A stretch of DNA of 23,274 bases from Saccoglossus kowalevskii (lineage: Eukaryota > Hemichordata > Enteropneusta > Harrimaniidae). A model generated the notes under the pieces. It did not search any database and was not told where the DNA came from. It saw nothing but the letters and a program-made list of their open reading frames with translations. Below, one piece after another: positions 18,501 through 23,274 of this stretch. Within the stretch, counting starts at the first letter, position 1; each line of letters begins with the position of its first letter. Where the stretch lies: positions 292,043 to 315,316 of the forward strand of contig NW_003137828.1 of assembly GCF_000003605.2 (NCBI RefSeq). The letters are read 5' to 3'. The translations under genes and the position numbers were made by a program.

Positions 18501-21220
18501 ATCAAAGGTAAATTACTTGTATCAAAGCCAGTAATATATTTACCCCTAATGACAATGTTAACAGTAGGTTGAATATCAGCGCAAATTAAATTCATATGGC
18601 TAACTTGCAAGCTAACTTGAAAATCCAATGTTCTAATAACCCAATCAAGTTCTCCGACATGGTTGAAGCAACTGAGATTTGTATGTGTAATTTAAAACTT
18701 ACTTTGTATAGTCACAATAATGTTGTACTCTAAAAACAGACAACTTAGCCATAGTACATGCATAAACAAAAATTAAATAGTATAAAATGAAGTGGCACCA
18801 TAGAATGCAAGATTGCCACAAAATATAGCAAATCGTTTTTGTAGCAGATCATTTGATAGCGCCAATAAGTCTCCGTACGAATCTTGTTTGTGTGCACTGT
18901 AAACCAAACTATTGAATACAGCGACAATCTATAACATCATCAGGTGGAATAATATGCACATTATCTAAATTATATTTAACTAATTTGGTGTTGCAACAAT
19001 ACAGCTAATCCCCTTTTAATGTTTATATTTGTGAATGATCATTCGGTATATTCTGTTTTATAGGTTGTAACGCTTGGTGAAGATTCTTTTGAAACTGGTA
19101 TAGGAACCGGCCTTACCTTTGTCAAATTCTTTGCACCATGGTAAGTTATTGTCTGGCTGAAGGTAATGCTTCATTCACTGGGCTAATTCCTCTTACTATT
19201 TATAATACTTTGATCTTGGTTCAACTCTTGTGTTAATTTTGTGTAGATAAACATGTACCCAAAAAATCTGTATTGGCTGTAACCTTGAAATAAAGAGGTA
19301 GACTTGACTTGTTGCAAAAAAACGAAGAACATTATATATGAAGCACCCTTCTATAATATTTACATAAAAAAATATATTCAGTCGTGCTGCAAATTATTAA
19401 TTGCGTCATTAACCGTTTTACTCCATTTTCGCGTATTCTTGTGATCACGTGACTTGGTATTTACATAATTTAAAAAAATTGCCATATTTTCAAAGTTTGA
19501 AAAAAGATCTTTATTATGGTATATAACATGTATGGGTAAAATGTATGTTTCAGTCTGTAAATTGAGGCCAAAAAATTGAACCAGCGAACGTATGCTAACC
19601 CCTTAAATAACCCATTAGGTTTACATACTAGTAGTTAATGTTCTATAATCAGGAAGATATTGCGATGGACCTGTAAATGAAATAATTAAACTGGTCCTTG
19701 TTGATTAGCTTTACAGAATTTCAGACTACTAGAATTGAGGGATTTTGCTGACATAATGAAAGTGTCAGTGTCAACAAGTTATAAAAAATTAACTGAAATT
19801 TGTAGGTAGATTGGCCATTATAAATAATCTAGAAACAAAATGAGATTAACTCGATCCTTTTAATATTGCTCCTTACAATTAGCATGTTCTGTTTATAGGT
19901 GCGACGATTGTGATCGTCTTGCTCCAACATGGGAAGAATTAGCTGAGAAAATTGCAAATAACTTACGATTAGCATGTTTTGTTTATAGGTGTGGCCATTG
20001 TAAACGTCTTGCTCCAACATGGGAAGAATTAGCTGAGAAAGTTGCAAGTAAACCCAATATCAAGATTGCTAAAGTTGATTGCACTGTAGATAAAGATGTA
20101 TGCAAAAAAGCAGAGGTAATGTGGATTTGTTTAAAGCATTGGACAGTAGTTTGTGAGTTCTGGTGCACAAGGCAGTGAATATTCTGTATAGTATGTGCTC
20201 CATATAGGTGATTTTCCGTACAATTGTGAGATCTCACGAGATGCATGAAAGACGCGCGTCGAACGTCTGCCGCAAAAATCGAACGATTTGATTTTGAACT
20301 CTAATTTCCTTATTTCGTAGCTCACACTGACCGGCCGATCTTCGACAGAGGAATACTGCTTCCGAATACCCTTACTTAATCGAAATTGCCTATCATCAAA
20401 TGTGGACAGCACATTATTAAGCATGGAAATGTCATTGGCTGCCATGTTCAACATTTGTTTGTTGCATAGCATTAGTTAGTACCAATAGTAATGGTCAAAA
20501 CAAGCTTCACTAACCATACTGAGCGTGTATGTAACTAAAGTGATATCAATGCAAATAAAATAAAATAAAGCACAAACATTTCATTTTTTGTGATCATGTG
20601 CATAGCATAACATTCTTAGTAAAGCTTTTTCAATTTCCATCAATTACGAACGTGCAGAGCATGATTGACGATATGTTCCAAAAAAAAGTGTTTTTATTTT
20701 ATTCCGTGTGTCCATCTCAATATAATCAGATAACTACATCTGCCCAATTATGCAAAACATGTTTAGGTCTTGTATGACCTAAAATAAATCAGATTGCACA
20801 TCACAGAAGAGCTGTCTGAACATAATTTGCATAGTTGAGTGTTATAAGAGGTGTGGTACATCCAGAATTAAAATGAGCCGCTGCTTAAAACACAAAAATC
20901 AACTTTTCATGCATTTTACAAAATAAAAGCTGCACAATTCTTTGCTTGTTCCCTTTCAAAAATGTTAATCGAAATGTAGAAAATGGAAAATCTACCCATG
21001 TTACATCAAAAATGTTACATCAAAAATGTTACATCAAAAGGTTGCTTGGAAAAATTGTCATTGCATGTAATAACTGATCTGTTTATTTCTATTCCAGGTT
21101 CGTGGATATCCAACACTAATTCTTTATAGCAATGGAAAGAAAGTAGATGATTATAACAAGGCAAGAGAATTGGATGCCCTGTACAAATACATTACAGAGC
21201 GCCCCCATGATGAGTTGTAA
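6350..21220 (+). CDS. TXNDC5: TXNDC5-type protein disulfide isomerase (ERp46), nine exons, 401 aa
   Basis: Joined coding exons: 6350-6528, 11993-12083, 12567-12625, 16051-16156, 16721-16924, 18268-18507, 19064-19140, 19989-20115, 21098-21220. The product is 401 aa (human TXNDC5 is 432). Residues 1-28 form a signal peptide with hydrophobic core [16 protein letters not shown]. Three thioredoxin domains follow, each with APWCGHCKR and a cis-proline GYPT: CGHC at about 61-64, 188-191 and 320-323, prolines at 109, 232 and 366. A Lys/Glu-rich linker spans about 264-293. The protein ends HDEL, so it should act in the ER lumen, catalysing disulfide formation and rearrangement in secretory proteins. 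The start at 6350 has a strong context (AACATGG); a second ATG at 6359 also fits. All introns are GT-AG. An upstream alternative acceptor for exon 8 (19899) would give 431 aa. Confidence 0.93.
7422..7603 (+). mobile_element. TA-flanked MITE, copy A (mariner-like)
   Basis: 182 bp with inverted termini: TACTGTAAAATACTTTACTT on the left, and on the right the complement of TACTGTGGAATACTTTATTC, roughly 25 bp with four mismatches. The TA at each end fits a Tc1/mariner-type target duplication. There is no transposase. A second copy in opposite orientation lies at 8541-8752. Internal motifs such as GAAGGGATGATTCAGTG are shared between copies, which shows a common ancestor rather than chance termini. 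Confidence 0.75.
8541..8752 (-). mobile_element. TA-flanked MITE, copy B, inverted relative to copy A
   Basis: 212 bp. Read on the minus strand it begins TAGTGTAAAATACTTTATTT and runs through CGCTTGGAATTAATTTTCGC, GAAGGAATGATTCAGTG and ATCCAGCGAATATA, closely following copy A, then diverges in the middle and ends with a matching terminus. Being inverted relative to copy A about 0.9 kb away, the two could pair in the unspliced transcript. Confidence 0.75.
9679..9702. repeat. 24-bp perfect palindrome in intron 1
   Basis: A loop-free palindrome centred on AAAATTTT with arms TTTGATGC/GCATCAAA. No flanking repeat or known site was recognised. Confidence 0.7.
11993..12083 (+). CDS. TXNDC5: exon 2: CGHC active site of domain 1
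   Basis: 91 nt, residues 60-90. It starts after TTCCAG with G that completes Trp60, then [22 protein letters not shown] is the typical PDI-family redox site. The donor is AAG|GTATGT, phase 0, falling just before the VDC strand, the same place where domain 2 is split between exons 5 and 6. Confidence 0.93.
12084..12566 (+). other. intron 2 (483 bp)
   Basis: GT-AG, phase 0. About a third of it is the inverted-repeat element at 12233-12394; the rest shows nothing recognisable. Confidence 0.9.
12233..12394. mobile_element. 162-bp terminal-inverted-repeat element with repeated TAATAGAAGCC motif
   Basis: AATCTGTATTAGTAGCC at the left end matches the complement of the right end with one mismatch in 17. 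Inside, TAATAGAAG(C/T)C(G/A)C occurs at about 12256, 12327 and 12366, and the last copy forms the perfect palindrome TAGAAGCCGCGGCTTCTA (12368-12385). There is no coding capacity. It is a MITE by structure; superfamily unassigned, as the target duplication is unclear (TA at most). Confidence 0.6.
12567..12625 (+). CDS. TXNDC5: exon 3: VDC strand to cis-proline loop of domain 1
   Basis: 59 nt. Encodes [19 protein letters not shown] and the first two bases of Thr110. Acceptor ATTTAG|GTT, donor AC|GTAAGT (phase 2). The small size is normal for this gene family. A decayed LINE fragment begins only about 30 bp beyond the donor. Confidence 0.92.
12650..13250 (-). mobile_element. decayed LINE fragment, C-terminal end of ORF2
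   Basis: On the minus strand one frame reads KALWEQAK, then a stop, then [17 protein letters not shown], a stop, [18 protein letters not shown] (about 12852-12905), then [20 protein letters not shown] (about 12770-12835). The WxPxGKRxRGRPxxTW block followed by a tryptophan and an AQxRxxW block is characteristic of the region after the reverse transcriptase in many animal non-LTR retrotransposons (established knowledge). In-frame stops show it is dead. The 5' limit is approximate. Its 3' end lies about 30 bp from the exon 3 donor. Confidence 0.7.
13554..13703 (+). repeat. direct repeat, about 40 bp at 105-bp spacing
   Basis: TATTTAATCACCATGTGGTC and the following GTGACCTCATTAAAAATG recur 105 bp later as TATTTAATGACCATATATGG with GTGACCTCAATGAAAATG. 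The second copy contains the palindrome GACCATATATGGTC (13667-13680). Origin unknown. Confidence 0.6.
14259..14278. repeat. 20-bp palindrome ACAAAAATGTACATTTTTGT
   Basis: Perfect palindrome; a third overlapping arm (GTACACATTTTT, 14246-14257) allows an alternative hairpin with AAAAATGTAC. Probably simple AT-rich sequence. Confidence 0.6.
14472..14785 (+). mobile_element. inverted-repeat element, copy 1 (possible hAT-type MITE)
   Basis: 314 bp, same family and orientation as 17826-18148. The left end reads CCTCGGG, the right end TCCGCCCCCAAG. Flanks GATTGTAT (14464-14471) and AATTGTAT (14786-14793) agree at seven of eight bases, fitting an 8-bp target duplication as in hAT elements. Shared internal blocks include TGAAAATTTGAGAAAACA, CTCAACTTTGAAGTAATCCT and AAATGCCCGGATGTCCGCCC. 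This copy is the more decayed of the two. Confidence 0.7.
16051..16156 (+). CDS. TXNDC5: exon 4: C-terminal half of domain 1
   Basis: 106 nt, residues 110-145, reading [19 protein letters not shown] and on to the last helix [14 protein letters not shown]. Acceptor GATATAG|ATT; donor AAG|GTGCGT. Matches the last two strands and final helix of a thioredoxin fold. Confidence 0.92.
16157..16720 (+). other. intron 4 (564 bp)
   Basis: GT-AG, phase 0. I see no repeat, gene or other structure in it. Confidence 0.9.
16721..16924 (+). CDS. TXNDC5: exon 5: linker and first half of domain 2 with CGHC
   Basis: 204 nt, residues 146-213, phase 0 at both ends. A short Pro/Glu-rich linker leads into [13 protein letters not shown], then [19 protein letters not shown]. 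Domains 1 and 3 both have an intron inside the Trp codon of APWC; domain 2 lacks it here. Donor AAG|GTAAGT. Confidence 0.95.
17011..17223. repeat. TTCGCTAA-rich block, possible decayed MITE
   Basis: TTCGCTA or its complement recurs at about 17040, 17055, 17072, 17139, 17155 and 17181, unexpected for such AT-rich DNA. The right edge ends TTTTACAGTA, the same terminal bases as the TA-flanked elements in intron 1 (complement TACTGTAAAA). A matching left terminus is not convincing, so element status is tentative. Confidence 0.35.
17826..18148 (+). mobile_element. inverted-repeat element, copy 2 (possible hAT-type MITE)
   Basis: 323 bp, the better preserved copy of the family at 14472-14785. Termini CCTCGGGGGCGGA and TCCGCCCCGAGG are inverted repeats with one extra G. 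A perfect internal hairpin TTTTCACCGCC/GGCGGTGAAAA lies at about 18095-18126; it is broken in copy 1. The element is clearly more GC-rich than the surrounding intron. Flanks do not show a clean target duplication. No protein was recognised in it. Confidence 0.75.
18268..18507 (+). CDS. TXNDC5: exon 6: second half of domain 2 and charged linker
   Basis: 240 nt, residues 214-293, phase 0. Begins [20 protein letters not shown], ends domain 2 at LKSYVEKM, then a 30-residue lysine/glutamate/proline linker ([20 protein letters not shown]) that is probably flexible. Acceptor TTTCCAG|ATT; donor AAG|GTAAAT. The acceptor lies only 119 bp after the end of an inverted-repeat element in intron 5. Confidence 0.93.
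18508..19063 (+). other. intron 6 (556 bp)
   Basis: GT-AG, phase 0. Nothing recognised inside. Confidence 0.9.
19064..19140 (+). CDS. TXNDC5: exon 7: start of domain 3
   Basis: 77 nt, residues 294-319, [19 protein letters not shown] then VKFFAPW. Donor TG|GTAAGT splits the Trp codon in phase 2, exactly as at the end of exon 1. It can join in frame to either of two acceptors, 19899 or 19989. Confidence 0.92.
19141..19988 (+). other. intron 7 (848 bp; 758 bp if the upstream acceptor is used)
   Basis: GT-AG, phase 2. The last 118 bp include the upstream unit of the 90-bp duplication. A CLEAR-like GATCACGTGACT lies near 19442. Otherwise AT-rich with nothing recognised. Confidence 0.9.
19871..20050 (+). 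repeat. 90-bp tandem duplication spanning an intron-exon border
   Basis: Two abutting 90-bp units, 80 of 90 positions identical. Each contains the last 28 bp of intron 7 and the first 62 bp of exon 8. A central stretch of 37 coding bases is identical. Five of the ten differences fall within the 13 bp covering the CXXC site and the following residue, where Gly, His and Lys are all replaced by Asp in the upstream unit. Confidence 0.97.
19899..19988 (+). other. TXNDC5: duplicated exon-8 head with CDDC, optional in-frame extension
   Basis: Part of the upstream copy of a 90-bp tandem duplication (19871-19960 and 19961-20050). It keeps a branch-point-like CTTAC, a pyrimidine-rich stretch and TTTATAG|GTG, as good as the downstream acceptor. 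If used, exon 7 would join in frame to [20 protein letters not shown], then [10 protein letters not shown] (translated from the second copy's intronic acceptor region), then the usual CGHCKR. There is no stop and the length is divisible by three, so the result is a 30-residue insertion. There is no donor in the copy, so it cannot be a separate cassette. Whether it is used is unknown; it may also be a non-functional duplication. Confidence 0.55.
19989..20115 (+). CDS. TXNDC5: exon 8: CGHC active site of domain 3
   Basis: 127 nt, residues 319-361: [20 protein letters not shown], then [19 protein letters not shown]. Domain 3 has no intron before VDC, unlike domains 1 and 2. Donor GAG|GTAATG. The acceptor at 19988 is the downstream one of a duplicated pair and is the choice that restores the family's normal length. 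Confidence 0.92.
20131..20472 (-). other. antisense open frame, unknown, weak candidate exon
   Basis: 113 codons on the minus strand in a locally more GC-balanced patch. Its third ATG (20445) is in AACATGGCAGCC, a strong start context, and reads [21 protein letters not shown] donor-like TCTC|GTGAGA follows at 20238. I recognise no domain and no promoter, and a frame of this length can occur by chance, so this is only a candidate first exon or remnant of an inserted gene. Confidence 0.15.
20998..21039 (+). repeat. three tandem copies of ATGTTACATCAAAA
   Basis: 14-bp unit repeated three times without change in the core, just upstream of the exon 9 acceptor. A minisatellite; copy number may vary between individuals. 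Confidence 0.85.
21098..21220 (+). CDS. TXNDC5: exon 9: end of domain 3 and HDEL retention signal
   Basis: 123 nt including [22 protein letters not shown] brings the cis-proline, then the last helix and [16 protein letters not shown] at the C terminus returns proteins to the ER through KDEL receptors (established knowledge); vertebrate TXNDC5 ends KDEL. Acceptor ATTCCAG|GTT. Confidence 0.95.
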   Translation, partial: VRGYPTLILYSNGKKVDDYNKARELDALYKYITERPHDEL

Positions 21221-21720
21221 TTCATCACCTTCAATATTTTAATTTTCTGTTAAACAGATTTCTTTTAATATTTTTTTTTTTTAATACAATTGTTTAACTC
21301 CCAAATTTTGTAGCTTTTTGCTTTGTTTCGTTATTTCTTCAAAAAGGTATAGATTGTTTTTTCAAGTAATACTGAGTCAAAACTGTTGATACTAAATAAG
21401 TAAACTTGTGATATGTCATAAACATGGTATATATTTATGTCAAACCACTTATTTTCCTAGCTGTTTTTTAGACTGCATGTGTACAGCCACATTTTTATAT
21501 CATGTCATTCAGTTTTCTCAGTATTACATGAACAAGGATGAAACAAATGCAACTCTGCGTTACTGTTATTTCTTGTTGCGACTGTTGAAATGTTTTTTTT
21601 TTTGTTTAATCTCTATTTTTAGTATAATTTGCTTTAGAAACTGAATTACCATAGAAAACCCTGAAAAGAAGCCAAATGTGTACTTTTTAAAATCAAGTTT
21701 AAAATACATTTGCTTTTTCT

Positions 21721-22255
21721 TAGCACTAGCCAAATCGAAATATTATTTGAAAACAAGTAGCGCTGAAGTGTTTTCATTTGAACATTACCCACATTGAAAT
21801 TCTCATTTTAACACCTTGCCTTCTAAAGTCTCCACCAACGCGATATAAACTGTTTCATCTTGGCACTAACCAAATAGAATTATTTGAAAACAAGTAGCGC
21901 TGAAGTGTTTTCATTTGAACATTACCCACATTGAAATTCTCATTTTAACACCTTGCCTTCTAAAGTCTCCACCAACGCGATATAAACTGTTTCATCTTGG
22001 CACTAACCAAATAGAATTATTATTTGAAAACAAGTAGCGCTGAAGTGTTTTCATTTGAACAATACCCACATTGAAATTCTCATTTTAACACCTTGCCTTC
22101 TAAAGTCTCCACCAACGTGATATAAACTGTTTCATCTTGGCACTAACCAAATAGAATTATTTGAAAACAAGTAGCGCTGAAGTGTTTTCATTTGAACAAT
22201 ACCCACATTGAAATGTTCTCGTTTTAACACCTTACTTTCTGAAAGCCTCCACAGA
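21721..22255 (+). repeat. four tandem 137-140 bp repeats, each with a near-palindromic core
   Basis: Units begin near 21721, 21861, 21998 and 22138; the last is degenerate at its end. Each carries GAAAACA-AGT-AGCGCT-GAAG-TGTTTTC (cores at 21749, 21886, 22026 and 22163), with matching 7-bp arms around a self-complementary AGCGCT. Units 1 and 3 have an extra TAT-type triplet that units 2 and 4 lack, while CATTACCC is in 1-2 and CAATACCC in 3-4, which suggests duplication of a two-unit block. The array lies in the predicted 3' UTR and would be transcribed. Confidence 0.93.
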
Positions 22256-22586
22256 CTAACCAGTTGGTGAAAAGTTAGCAGGCAATGTGCACTAGTAAGA
22301 TCACAGCAGTATGATATAAACTGTTAAAAATTGGGTTTGTTTTGCTTATGAAAATACCTTTTATATAAAATCAATAGTGCTGCAACAAATATTTTGGTAC
22401 CAAATTGAGATATAATTTTCTATGTACGAGGTGTTGAAAACTAAAGTGCAATTTCTAGTGTTATAAAAAGGTACCACTCTTGAATTTTACATTGTATAAT
22501 GTGCATTGAGACCAAATCAACAGCTGGAAAGACTAATATATTGATTGGGTATAAATAAGCTGGTTAACATTGTCAGGCCAGTTTAC

Positions 22587-22596
22587 AATAAATAAA
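22587..22596 (+). terminator. doubled polyadenylation signal AATAAATAAA
   Basis: Two overlapping AATAAA hexamers followed 20-40 bases later by a GT-rich stretch (TTTGTGATGGTC, TTTGTCCTGTC), the arrangement expected for cleavage and polyadenylation at about 22610-22620. It is the first canonical signal after the stop codon that I found. Confidence 0.6.
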
Positions 22597-22632
22597 AGAA
22601 ATATGTTCTGAAAGTCTTTGTGATGGTCTTTA

Positions 22633-23274
22633 TTGTTTGTCCTGTCTGCATTGTCGAAAAAGTACTTGCCACAGACATTAACGCTACTTTTTAAGTCCTT
22701 TCTAAGAGAAAGCAAAATTCCTGATGGCTGGAAAGAGGGTGTTGTAAAACCAATCCACAAAAAGGGTGATACAAAAGACCTCAACAACTACAGAGGTATC
22801 ACTCTAAATTCCCGTTTCAAAAATTTACAGTAAGGTTATTGAAACAAAGTTAAGAAAATTTGTTGAAGAAAATAACATTCTGGGAGAAATTCAAGGAGGT
22901 TTTAGGGAAGATAGATGTGAGGATCATGTGTTTACACTCAAAGGTATAGCGTCCTTAAGGAAATAAAGAAATCTACTTGTGTAGCATTTCTTGATTTCTC
23001 GAAAGCATTTGATAGAGTTTGGAGGGATGGTTTGCGAGAAAGCAGGAATACAAGGACAATTATGGAATATTATAGATGACATGTATGAGAATGTTTTTAA
23101 TAAGGTCAATTTTAATGATATTGAGACTGAATACTTTGAAACCAGTGAAGGTGTAAAACAAGGATGCGTTTTAAGCCCCGTACTCTTCTCAATTTATATA
23201 AATGAATTTGCAAAAATGTTATTTGAATCAAAACTAGGGGTGAGGATAGGAACACAAATAATTCCAGGACTTTT
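22633..23274 (+). pseudogene. non-LTR retrotransposon reverse transcriptase remnant, broken, partial
   Basis: Frame 1 reads LLFKSFLRESKIPDGWKEG and then KPIHKKGDTKDLNNYRGITL (to about 22815). A shift to frame 2 gives SKIYSKVIETKL, then GEIQGGFREDRCEDHVFTLK and a TAA at 22964. Frame 1 resumes with VAFLDFSKAFDRVW, holding the first catalytic Asp motif. Near 23035 frame 2 resumes with KAGIQGQLW, then SEGVKQGCVLSPVLFSIYIN. These are the standard blocks of LINE reverse transcriptase. Three frameshifts and a stop show it is dead. The expected YxDD box would lie just past the window. Clade not assigned (Jockey/CR1/I-like by feel). No endonuclease precedes it, so it is 5'-truncated. Confidence 0.88.

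Larger units (their letters stand above)
20116..21097 (+). other. intron 8 (982 bp)
   Basis: GT-AG, phase 0. It includes a 113-codon antisense open frame (20131-20472), an 8-bp-stem hairpin TTTAGGTC/GACCTAAA (20762-20783), and three tandem copies of ATGTTACATCAAAA (about 20998-21039) roughly 60 bp before the exon 9 acceptor. Confidence 0.9.
21221..22615 (+). other. TXNDC5: 3' untranslated region of the TXNDC5-type gene (predicted)
   Basis: From the TAA to shortly after the first good polyadenylation signal, about 1.4 kb. It is AT-rich with long T runs and contains the four-copy tandem repeat at 21721-22255. No coding frame is conserved. An earlier, weaker cleavage site cannot be excluded. 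The 3' limit is an estimate. Confidence 0.55.

Noticed and set aside
20048-20053. Donor-like GTAAAC inside exon 8, copy 2
   Set aside because: Splicing there to exon 9 would shift the frame and remove the VDC strand; the equivalent site in copy 1 has lost GT, so copy 1 is not a separate cassette exon.
21721-22255. Repeat array considered as CRISPR
   Set aside because: Units are contiguous 137-140 bp copies without spacers, in an animal 3' UTR; it is a tandem repeat.

Overview
This window is eukaryotic genomic DNA, AT-rich and intron-containing, and almost certainly from an invertebrate animal; I cannot name the species. It holds one clear protein-coding gene on the + strand: a nine-exon TXNDC5-type gene (ERp46/EndoPDI, a three-thioredoxin-domain protein disulfide isomerase of the endoplasmic reticulum). 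It runs from an ATG at 6350 to a TAA at 21220. All eight introns have GT-AG borders and the joined exons encode 401 residues: a signal peptide, three CGHC thioredoxin domains, a charged linker between domains 2 and 3, and a C-terminal HDEL retention signal.

Layout. 1-6298: upstream flank with no gene I can support. It contains a dispersed hairpin repeat, a polypurine tract, a TTAA-flanked MITE, a run of 30 A, and several palindromic bZIP/bHLH-type sites. 6266-6302: likely core promoter (TATA-like plus initiator). 6350-21220: the gene, with introns of 5464, 483, 3425, 564, 1343, 556, 848 and 982 bp. The introns carry at least five small inverted-repeat elements (an oppositely oriented TA-flanked pair in intron 1, one in intron 2, a same-orientation pair in introns 3 and 5) and a decayed LINE fragment on the minus strand in intron 3. 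21221 to about 22615: 3' UTR with four tandem 137-140 bp repeats, each built round a near-palindrome, ending at a doubled AATAAA. 22633-23274: frameshifted reverse-transcriptase remnant of a non-LTR retrotransposon, running off the window.

The most interesting observation is at the start of exon 8, which encodes the third thioredoxin active site. A 90-bp unit containing a branch-point-like CTTAC, the pyrimidine tract, the AG acceptor and the first 62 coding bases is duplicated in tandem. The two copies are about 89 percent identical. The upstream copy has changed the active site from CGHCK to CDDCD: three substitutions, all to aspartate, inside 13 bp that hold half of all the differences. Because the unit is 90 bp and has no stop in frame, use of the upstream acceptor would give an in-frame isoform with 30 extra residues carrying CDDC directly before the normal CGHC. 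This looks like a young alternative-acceptor innovation in a redox enzyme and can be tested from splice-junction reads.
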